Assembly (NCBI GenBank): GCA_002321855.1
Contig: DCMX01000018.1
Span: forward strand, 1 to 5,851
Origin: Fidelibacterota bacterium UBA1611
Lineage (GTDB): Bacteria > Fidelibacterota > Marinisomatia > Marinisomatales > UBA1611
Length of the DNA: 5,851 nucleotides
Reading direction: 5' to 3'
The notes beneath the pieces are model-generated. The model worked only from the letters and a program-made list of their open reading frames with translations, was not told the origin of the DNA and searched no databases. Of the stretch, positions 1-5,851 are shown in pieces. The translations under genes and the position numbers were made by a program. Every line of letters starts with the position of its first letter. The stretch's first letter is position 1.

Positions 1-15
1 AAAGTTTACGATCTA

Positions 16-2178
16 TTATATTTTAAGATGAAGACGAAAATATTCGAAGAGTTTCTTATATACATGCCTTGATGCACCCTGACCAGATATTCCATGATTT
101 CTGCTGGGATAGTACATCACATCCACCGGTTTATCAGCCCGAATACATGCTTCTACGAACTTTGTAGTATTCTGAGAATGAACATTATCATCGTTGGTTC
201 CATGCATGAGTAGGATCTTTCCTTTTAGCCGGTCAACATATGTTATCGTAGATGTTGAATCATATCCAGCCGGATTTTCCTGCGGAAGACCCATGTAGCG
301 TTCCGTATAGGCAGTATCATAGAAACGAAAATCTGTCACAGGTGCTACAGCGACTCCGGTCGAGAACAGGTGAGCATTCTTGGTAAGCATCAAACATGTG
401 AAGTATCCACCACCGCTCCAGCCCCAAGCACCGATCTTTTCTGGGTCCACATATCCTTGGTCAATAAGCCATTCTACCCCGGTCACATGATCATCTGAGA
501 GATAGTTGGCCATATCGCCGTAACTAAGATTCTTAAAATCTCTCCCCCTTCCACTCATGCCACGGGAATCCATGGAAAAGATCATATATCCTTCCTTGGC
601 TAAAAATTGTTGTAGTCCTCCGCTCCACCGGTTCCAAACGATCTGTGTTCCAGGCATTCCATAACCATAGACGATCAAAGGATATGATATCCCCGGTTCA
701 TAGTTCACTGGAAATGTTATGATCCCATTCAAAACGGTCTCACCATCAGATGTCGGGAACCTGACGATCTTTGGTATTGAAATATCTTTGCTGCTTACCT
801 GGTCCTCATCAGTTGTACCGATCATTCTGATCAATTCACCATTTATTTTCCTATATACTATTCTTGGTGGCTGATCTACCGATGAGTATGAATCCATGAA
901 TACAGTGCCAGTGGAGTTCATACTAACACGATGTACTCCCGGCTCCGGTGTCAAGAGTGTTAGCTCGGTTCCATCAAAACGGATCGAATACAAATGATTA
1001 TCCAGGACCGACCTTCTGTTTGCTGTAAAGAATATGATATCGTTCTTCTCATCAACATGGATGATATTCTTCACTTCCCAGCGCCCATTGGTCACAGGTA
1101 TCGCAAAACGGCCGCTATGTCGTTCAATATAAATATGTTGGTATCCATCCCGCTCAGAGATATGTATGAAATGTCCATTTGACAGTATTTGATTTCCATC
1201 ATGCAACTCGACCCAACCATCGGGATCAGACTCCTTTATACCTGGATGTGTTCGACCTGTAACAACGTCCGCATGATACATTTGCCAAGATTTTTGTCTT
1301 CGTTCGAGCTTTATTATCCATAAGCGATCTGAATTTTGCCATTCCATCCATGGATAGTACACATCCGATTCTGAATCAATATCCAAGAATTTTCTTCCTC
1401 CGCCTTGAACATTGATCACAGCGATGCGCATTTTTGGATTTGCTTCACCCGCTTTAGGATATCGTATCTCCTTTGTTATCGGATATAGGGGTAGTTCATC
1501 GATAAGAGTATATTTTTGTACTGGAGCCTGATCCTCCTCCCAATATGCGATCGATCGACTGTCCGGTGACCAGCGATATGCATCATACCCGCTTAATTCT
1601 TCTTCATATACCCAGCCAAAATGACCATTGAGGATCGTATCTGAACCATTACGTGTTAATTTCTTCTCTCGCCGACGATCAAGGTTATATGCATAGAGAT
1701 TATTATCTGTGCGCACGTAGGCAACCCATTTCCCATTCGGTGATAGTTTCACATTCCTGAGTTGGTCATTATTCTCAGAGACAGGGGTCAATTGTCCCTG
1801 CTCAATATTGAGGATAAAAAATGAGCCTGAATTAGAGTGGCGCCAAATTCTTTTACTCTTGGACTGTATGAGCATGAGTTCACCATCTTTGTAAAATTTC
1901 CAGTTAACCACTGGAACATACTCTCCTTTATATCTGAATACAGTACTGTCCAGGTAGAGTACTGTATCCCCTATAGCTGGGTCAACCCTATAGAATGATC
2001 TCCGGTTCACACCTTTCCCACGAACAATTATGATCTCTTCCCCTGGTAACCACCGATAATTACCTAATGAAGGGTAATCAATATCCAATCGGTACTGAAC
2101 ATCCCACCAGGGTGTGACATCACCATGGAGGACCACAAGAAACCATAATAGTAATGTTGACCTAATAATTCTGATCAT
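16..2178 (-). CDS. Exported dipeptidyl peptidase IV-like serine peptidase (family S9B)
   Basis: Predicted 720-residue prolyl dipeptidyl peptidase, which would cleave X-Pro or X-Ala dipeptides from peptide N-termini outside the cytoplasm. Seen: a basic then hydrophobic N-terminus (residues 1-19) that looks like a signal peptide or anchor, with no lipobox Cys; a DPP IV-type beta-propeller region (about 35-460); and a C-terminal alpha/beta-hydrolase domain (about 470-720). The catalytic triad is readable as S588 in GWSGGG, D663 in HGTNDDNVH and H695 in NHGIS. The human DPP IV substrate-binding residues have clear counterparts: R113 in WRHS (human R125), E193/E194 in WVYEEE (human E205/E206) and N665 (human N710). 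Y506 matches the oxyanion-hole Tyr. Length fits the bacterial family. Oddities are Gly after the catalytic Ser, where DPP IV usually has Tyr (GWSYGG), and YGMPG where YGGPG or YAGP is common. It lies directly behind the DNA glycosylase gene with no gap, so it is probably cotranscribed. Family assignment is firm; exact peptide specificity is inferred. Confidence 0.95.
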   Translation of the reverse strand: MIRIIRSTLLLWFLVVLHGDVTPWWDVQYRLDIDYPSLGNYRWLPGEEIIIVRGKGVNRRSFYRVDPAIGDTVLYLDSTVFRYKGEYVPVVNWKFYKDGELMLIQSKSKRIWRHSNSGSFFILNIEQGQLTPVSENNDQLRNVKLSPNGKWVAYVRTDNNLYAYNLDRRREKKLTRNGSDTILNGHFGWVYEEELSGYDAYRWSPDSRSIAYWEEDQAPVQKYTLIDELPLYPITKEIRYPKAGEANPKMRIAVINVQGGGRKFLDIDSESDVYYPWMEWQNSDRLWIIKLERRQKSWQMYHADVVTGRTHPGIKESDPDGWVELHDGNQILSNGHFIHISERDGYQHIYIERHSGRFAIPVTNGRWEVKNIIHVDEKNDIIFFTANRRSVLDNHLYSIRFDGTELTLLTPEPGVHRVSMNSTGTVFMDSYSSVDQPPRIVYRKINGELIRMIGTTDEDQVSSKDISIPKIVRFPTSDGETVLNGIITFPVNYEPGISYPLIVYGYGMPGTQIVWNRWSGGLQQFLAKEGYMIFSMDSRGMSGRGRDFKNLSYGDMANYLSDDHVTGVEWLIDQGYVDPEKIGAWGWSGGGYFTCLMLTKNAHLFSTGVAVAPVTDFRFYDTAYTERYMGLPQENPAGYDSTSTITYVDRLKGKILLMHGTNDDNVHSQNTTKFVEACIRADKPVDVMYYPSRNHGISGQGASRHVYKKLFEYFRLHLKI

Positions 2179-2913
2179 TCAGATCTCTTTTTTTAGTTGT
2201 TGTAGAAATTTAACCATCATTTCGAAACTTATCCTTCCAGTATTTACATTTCTTGGACTGGGATGATAAGCACCATAGAGTCGGATCCCGTTTGGAAGAT
2301 CATATCCAACACCATGCTTGAATGGAAAATCCTTCATTCGCAATTCATGCGATCGTCGCACATGATGTAGACAAGCGTCGAACCCGATCTTTCCAAGACC
2401 TAGAACAATTTTCAAATTATTTAACATATCAAACTCTTTTGAAAGAAAATTCGCACAATTTCGGCGTTCTTCCATGGTTGGCTTATCTCCTGGTGGAACA
2501 CACTTGACCGCAGCTGTAATATAGCTGGTCAATATCAGACCATCCTCCCGATGATCAGAATTTGGTTGGTTAGCAAGTCCAACATGATGGAGGCACCTGA
2601 AAAGAAAATCTGCAGACCTATCACCAGTGAATACTCTACCGGTTCGATTCCCACCATGGGCGGCAGGGGCGAGCCCCAATATCAATAATTTTCCATTGGC
2701 ACTCCCATAACCAGGAACGGGCTTACCCCAGTAGTTCCAGTCTCTGTAAGACCTCCTTTTCCGCTGTGCGACATCTTCCCGAAATTTGACCAACCTATCA
2801 CATCTTCTGCAGGATATGATCTCTTCTTCTAAATCGGAGAGTGTCCTGATTCTATCATATTCTGATGAAATATTTGTTATATTATCATTCATAATGTGAA
2901 GACAAAGATACAT
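2179..2913 (-). CDS. Uracil-DNA glycosylase, family 5 (UDGb), iron-sulfur type
   Basis: Predicted 244-residue base-excision repair enzyme that removes uracil, and in characterised family members also other deaminated bases such as hypoxanthine, from DNA in the cytoplasm. Seen: four Cys placed as in iron-sulfur UDGs (C35 and C38 as CxxC, then C138 and C153); motif A GLAPAAHG at 80-87, with Ala where other UDG families carry a polar Asp or Asn, which is the family 5 hallmark; then NRTGR and FTGDRS (D98 is a candidate for the catalytic Asp proposed in the Thermus enzyme); and the C-terminal HPSPRN-VNTGR motif with H217. The start is uncertain: M1 (2913) and M8 (2892) both lack a good Shine-Dalgarno site, and an in-frame TGA at 2934-2932 limits any upstream extension. 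The 34 residues before the first Cys seem long for the family, so M8 is plausible. It is first of a two-gene minus-strand unit and its stop abuts the peptidase start. Confidence 0.94.
   Translation of the reverse strand: MYLCLHIMNDNITNISSEYDRIRTLSDLEEEIISCRRCDRLVKFREDVAQRKRRSYRDWNYWGKPVPGYGSANGKLLILGLAPAAHGGNRTGRVFTGDRSADFLFRCLHHVGLANQPNSDHREDGLILTSYITAAVKCVPPGDKPTMEERRNCANFLSKEFDMLNNLKIVLGLGKIGFDACLHHVRRSHELRMKDFPFKHGVGYDLPNGIRLYGAYHPSPRNVNTGRISFEMMVKFLQQLKKEI
2184..2190 (-). promoter_or_regulatory. Weak ribosome binding site of the peptidase gene
   Basis: Read on the minus strand, AAAGAGA lies 5 bases before the ATG at 2178. It is purine-rich but only a partial Shine-Dalgarno match. The site lies inside the last codons of the upstream glycosylase gene, whose TGA (2181-2179) is immediately followed by the ATG. 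Initiation by ribosomes finishing the upstream gene is therefore likely; this is inference from spacing. Confidence 0.4.
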
Positions 2914-3007
2914 AAGGTCTTGCTCATTGTTTCATCCTTTGGTGCATTCTAAATTCGCTCCCGTTTTAACGTTATTCATATAGAAATATAAATATAGAGG
3001 ATCGTAT
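2914..3007. promoter_or_regulatory. Divergent intergenic region, presumed promoters both ways
   Basis: This 94-bp AT-rich spacer lies between two genes transcribed away from each other, so it should hold promoters for the glycosylase-peptidase pair and for the PpiD gene. No strong consensus is visible. Possible plus-strand elements are TTTAAC (2965-2970) and TATAAA (2987-2992), but the latter lies very close to the ribosome binding site. On the minus strand TAGAAT (2951-2946) is a -10-like candidate without a clear -35. A perfect 8-bp palindrome TAACGTTA sits at 2967-2974; at this length it could be chance. The Bacteroidota -7 motif TAnnTTTG was not found. Confidence 0.35.
2996..3000 (+). promoter_or_regulatory. 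Ribosome binding site of the PpiD gene
   Basis: AGAGG lies 7 bases before the ATG at 3008. It is the clearest Shine-Dalgarno site in the window and favours this first ATG over the in-frame ATGs that follow (residues 4, 6, 7 and 11). An in-frame TAG at 2981-2983 rules out a longer protein. Confidence 0.6.
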
Positions 3008-4834
3008 ATGGCATTAATGACCATGATGCGCGAGCGTATGCATGTGGTTTTATGGGCACTGCTAGCAGTTTTTCTATTAAGCATGGCAATCGGTGGTCTT
3101 GTCGGTGGTGCTGATATTCTGAGCCATCTTTCCGGGCGTGTCGATCCAAGTAGGGTTATTGCAAGGATCAATGGGCTGGATATATCGCCAGACAAGTTCA
3201 GCCAGCTGGTATCGCAACAGTTGGAACAAACTCGAGCCAGCGGGCAAAGAGTGAACGATTTTCAAATTCAGCGTGCTCGTGACACAGCCTGGGATAATCT
3301 CTTACAGGATATTCTTGTTTCCCAGGAAGTGGAAAGATTGGAGATCACTGCATCTGATGAAGAAGTATTGTTTCACCTTACCAATAATCCACCTCCCTTT
3401 TTACAGGCAAATGAACAGTTTCAAACAGATGGACAATTCGATCCTGATAAATACAAGACCGCTATCTCAAATCCCCAGGGTGACGAGTGGGTAAGAATAG
3501 AAGACTTTATGCGAACCAATTTCATTCCAAATTATAAACTTCAACAATACTTGAACCAATCAGTTGTCATTACAAATAGAGAATTACGAACAGAGTTCAT
3601 AAAAAAGAATATTAATTATACGGTTGATGCCATTCACATCACAGGTGCATCCGTTCCAAAGGAAAGATCTGAACCTACGCTTCAAGAATTACAAGAAGAA
3701 TACAACTCAACGTTAGAAGATTTTCAGCATGATGAACTAAGGAACATTAGTTACGTCTTATGGAAAAAAGACCCATCCTCTGCAGATACTGCACAGACCA
3801 TTAAACTTTCTGAAGAAATTGCAGACCAAGCACGCTCGGGTGAGGATTTTGCTTCTCTTGCAATAATGCATTCACAGGATCCTGGTAGCCAGCCTAACGG
3901 AGGGGATCTGGGATGGTTCGGTAAGGGTCAAATGGTCAAGCCTTTTGAAGAGGCTGCTTTCAGCGCAAACAAAGGAAGCATTGTAGGACCAATAGAATCC
4001 CGTTTCGGACGACATATCATTTATGTCCGAGATAAAAGATCCGAGAATGGTGAAGATCAAATACTCGCATCCCATGTCTTGTTGAAGGTAGGAATAAGTC
4101 CTACGTCCCTCTCTGAATTAAAGAGAACAGCAATACTTTTCAGCTATGACGCACAAGATTCCGGCTTCACTACTGCTACAGTGTCCCATGGAATTGAGCA
4201 CAGATCACAATTAAAACTAAAAGATTCGGATCTTAGAATTCAAGGTATAGGCTCATTACGGAGCGCGGTTCAGTTCGTTTTCAATAATCCTGTTGGAACG
4301 GTTTCTGATCTGTTCGAGAATGATCAGTATTTTACTGTGTTCCAAATAGATAGTGTCATATCACCTGGTACAACACCATTTATAGATGTAGAAGATCAAC
4401 TTTCAAGAAAGGTAAAACAGACCAAGGAAAAGAAATTTGCACGTGATAAAGCTGATGCACTACTCATTGAGGTCACTGCTGATGGAAGATCCCTTGAGTC
4501 TATTTTAGATAGTAATGAAGATCTGGATGGAGTTCGTAATGAATCAAAGAATCTTTCAGAGGGTTTTACCTCTATAGGCCGAAGCAATTTTGTTGTTGGT
4601 TCTTTGTTGAGAGCCAAAATAGGTGATCTGATCGGACCAGTGGATACAAACCGTGGGTGGGCATTGATCAAAGTATTAGATATTGCACCATTCGACTCAA
4701 TGGAATATGCGGTTCAAGAAGACCTGCTAAGGACCAATCTGTTCAACAGAGAACAGAATCAGGTCTTTCAATCCTGGCTGGGTGACCTCAAATCAGAAGC
4801 AGAGATCATAGATAATCGTAAGTATTATTATTAA
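3008..4834 (+). CDS. ppiD: PpiD/SurA-type periplasmic peptidyl-prolyl isomerase (membrane-anchored foldase)
   Basis: Predicted 608-residue folding helper anchored in the inner membrane and facing the periplasm, where PpiD proteins assist newly exported proteins. Seen: a short basic N-terminus (RER at 8-10), one hydrophobic segment at about 12-34, and then a SurA_N/PpiD-type helical region (about 45-195) with the usual VIARINGLDIS opening and a FQTDGQFDPDKY stretch. A parvulin domain follows at about 245-345, with GEDFASLA, HSQDPGS, GGDLGWFGKGQMV and FGRHIIYV motifs. In it H336 matches the C-terminal active-site His, but the N-terminal HIL-type His is replaced by Tyr (Y249). A second, degenerate parvulin-like unit begins at ASHVLLKV (354-361) and ends near 452, lacking the catalytic loop. 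A third partial unit (about 514-560) ends with GDLIGPVDTNRGWALIKV. Length is close to E. coli PpiD (623). It appears monocistronic, with the next gene 151 bp downstream. Isomerase activity is uncertain; a chaperone role is the safer inference. Confidence 0.92.
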   Translation: MALMTMMRERMHVVLWALLAVFLLSMAIGGLVGGADILSHLSGRVDPSRVIARINGLDISPDKFSQLVSQQLEQTRASGQRVNDFQIQRARDTAWDNLLQDILVSQEVERLEITASDEEVLFHLTNNPPPFLQANEQFQTDGQFDPDKYKTAISNPQGDEWVRIEDFMRTNFIPNYKLQQYLNQSVVITNRELRTEFIKKNINYTVDAIHITGASVPKERSEPTLQELQEEYNSTLEDFQHDELRNISYVLWKKDPSSADTAQTIKLSEEIADQARSGEDFASLAIMHSQDPGSQPNGGDLGWFGKGQMVKPFEEAAFSANKGSIVGPIESRFGRHIIYVRDKRSENGEDQILASHVLLKVGISPTSLSELKRTAILFSYDAQDSGFTTATVSHGIEHRSQLKLKDSDLRIQGIGSLRSAVQFVFNNPVGTVSDLFENDQYFTVFQIDSVISPGTTPFIDVEDQLSRKVKQTKEKKFARDKADALLIEVTADGRSLESILDSNEDLDGVRNESKNLSEGFTSIGRSNFVVGSLLRAKIGDLIGPVDTNRGWALIKVLDIAPFDSMEYAVQEDLLRTNLFNREQNQVFQSWLGDLKSEAEIIDNRKYYY

Positions 4835-4877
4835 GTCCCAGGTCTGGTCGGTTCCCCAATAAACCACAGGACTTTCC
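4833..4877 (+). terminator. Weak imperfect hairpin after the PpiD gene, possible terminator
   Basis: AAGTCC (4833-4838) pairs perfectly with GGACTT (4869-4874), giving a 6-bp stem that starts in the stop codon. Inside it, either TGGT/ACCA (4845-4848 with 4863-4866) or GGTT/AACC (4850-4853 with 4862-4865) could extend the fold. The structure is interrupted and followed by only a short T run, so it is a poor intrinsic terminator and may be chance. Confidence 0.2.
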
Positions 4878-4985
4878 AGTAGTTTCATAGTAAAATTCAT
4901 CTTGGATAAGAAGTGGCTCTTTCCACGATAGCTCACTAAGGTCTCAGTGAAAACCACTAAAATAATCAAATAGAGCAAGATTAAA

Positions 4986-5851
4986 ATGAAACGTATTCGT
5001 ATCGTGGAAGTTGGACCCCGGGATGGTCTTCAAAGTATAAATAGTATTATACCTACGAAACAAAAGGTTGAATATATAGATCGATTGACATTAGCAGGAT
5101 TGTCGGAGATCGAGGTGACAAGCTTTGTTTCTCCAAAATGGGTTCCTCAATTAGCTGATTCATTCGATGTTTCTAATAATATCACAAAAGATCCGGCAAT
5201 TACATATACCGCACTGGTACCTAACGAAAAAGGATTGGATAGGGCCATAGATGCTGACTACTCTTCTATCTCCATCCTTGCAACAACTAGCGAGACCTTC
5301 TCTAAAAAGAATACCAACTCTTCTATCTTAGATGGATTCAACATGTTAGAGCAGGTTAAGCATAAATGGTTACAGAATTCACTGCGTGTACGCGGATATA
5401 TATCTACAGTCTGGCATTGTCCATATGAAGGCGATATGAGATCAGAAAAACTCTTGCCAGTAATTGACAAATTATTGGACATTGGTATTAGTGAGATCTC
5501 TCTTGGTGATACGACCGGAAGAGCAACACCAGAAAATGTCGAACGAATTCTTGAAATAATTATTCGAAGATTCGGGCCGTCGTATTTCGCTTTACATTTT
5601 CATGACACTTTCGGGAATGCAGAAAAAAATGTCCATGTTGGTCTTAAAATGGGTATAACCTCATATGACAGTTCTGCGGGAGGTATTGGCGGGTGCCCCT
5701 ACGCACCGGGTTCTTCTGGAAATATCTCCACTGAAAAAATAATGTCGATCTGTGAATCTATAGGAATAGAAACTGGTGTTGACAAGAACATGATAATGGA
5801 AGCTGGCGATTTTATAAATAATGTTGTAGGCCAGGAAAGATTAGAGCATGC
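4986..5851 (+). CDS. mvaB: Hydroxymethylglutaryl-CoA lyase, 3' end cut by window edge
   Basis: Predicted cytoplasmic enzyme splitting HMG-CoA into acetoacetate and acetyl-CoA, the final step of leucine degradation. It belongs to the DRE-TIM metallolyase family, a TIM barrel with a bound divalent metal. Seen in 288 readable codons: EVGPRDGLQ (8-16), EVTSFVSPKWVPQ (43-55), SLGDTTGRATP (172-182), LHFHDTFGNA (203-212) and the HMG-CoA lyase signature around GGIGGCPYAPGSSGN (232-246). Residues matching the human enzyme are R12 (R41), D13 (D42), E43 (E72), H204/H206 (H233/H235), C237 (C266) and N246 (N275). All differ by 29 in numbering, so no net gap separates the two over this span. An in-frame TAG at 4971-4973 just upstream fixes the ATG at 4986; the Shine-Dalgarno match (AGAG, 4972-4975) is weak. 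The frame is still open at the edge, and from the human length only about ten residues should be missing. Other DRE-TIM enzymes (isopropylmalate or homocitrate synthase) are excluded by the Cys signature. Confidence 0.95.
   Translation, partial: MKRIRIVEVGPRDGLQSINSIIPTKQKVEYIDRLTLAGLSEIEVTSFVSPKWVPQLADSFDVSNNITKDPAITYTALVPNEKGLDRAIDADYSSISILATTSETFSKKNTNSSILDGFNMLEQVKHKWLQNSLRVRGYISTVWHCPYEGDMRSEKLLPVIDKLLDIGISEISLGDTTGRATPENVERILEIIIRRFGPSYFALHFHDTFGNAEKNVHVGLKMGITSYDSSAGGIGGCPYAPGSSGNISTEKIMSICESIGIETGVDKNMIMEAGDFINNVVGQERLEH

Noticed and set aside
2932..3195. Minus-strand 87-codon open frame across the divergent spacer and the start of the PpiD gene
   Set aside because: It overlaps the well-supported PpiD N-terminus in antisense, has a biased composition with no recognisable domain, and has no better start signal.
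4396..4671. Minus-strand 91-codon open frame inside the PpiD gene
   Set aside because: It lies wholly antisense to a clearly coding region and its Ser/Arg-rich product matches no family; it is a shadow frame.
4931..4955. TCACT-loop-AGTGA hairpin followed by AAAA as a terminator or operator
   Set aside because: A 5-bp stem with an 8-base loop and no following T run on the plus strand is within chance expectation.
4793..4978. Minus-strand 61-codon open frame covering the gap before the HMG-CoA lyase gene
   Set aside because: It is mostly low-information intergenic sequence plus antisense of the PpiD tail; no domain, no ribosome binding site and no sign of coding constraint that I can see.
1..5851. 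Mobile element, CRISPR array, tRNA/rRNA, or a defence or toxin-antitoxin system
   Set aside because: No transposase or integrase motifs, no regularly spaced repeats, no terminal inverted repeats and no tRNA-like folds were seen. All four genes are recognisable housekeeping or metabolic families.

Overview
This window reads as an ordinary chromosomal segment of a Gram-negative, AT-leaning bacterium. The periplasm-facing PpiD-type foldase with one N-terminal membrane anchor and the exported DPP IV-type peptidase imply an envelope with a periplasm. The style of these proteins, together with weak Shine-Dalgarno sites, suggests a member of the FCB superphylum (Bacteroidota/Marinimicrobia-like). 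That placement is inference from protein flavour only; there is no rRNA or other marker here.

Layout: two genes on the minus strand occupy the left half. The upstream one (2179-2913) is a family 5 (UDGb) iron-sulfur uracil-DNA glycosylase. Its TGA stop directly abuts the ATG of the downstream gene (16-2178), an exported S9B dipeptidyl peptidase IV-like protease. A 94-bp AT-rich divergent spacer (2914-3007) separates this pair from a plus-strand PpiD/SurA-type peptidyl-prolyl isomerase (3008-4834). After a 151-bp gap, a plus-strand hydroxymethylglutaryl-CoA lyase (from 4986) runs off the right edge with probably only a few residues missing.

How the genes fit together: there is no obvious single pathway. 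The peptidase would release dipeptides outside the cytoplasm, PpiD would assist folding of exported proteins, and HMG-CoA lyase is the last step of leucine breakdown. A peptide and amino-acid using lifestyle would link the first and last of these, but that is inference. The DNA glycosylase is functionally unrelated to its operon partner.

I found no mobile element, CRISPR array, RNA gene or defence system, and no convincing new system. The points most worth a second look are residue-level: the complete DPP IV substrate-recognition set combined with a GWSGGG nucleophile elbow, the internally repeated and partly degenerate parvulin region of the PpiD protein, and the zero-gap junction between the DNA-repair and peptidase genes.
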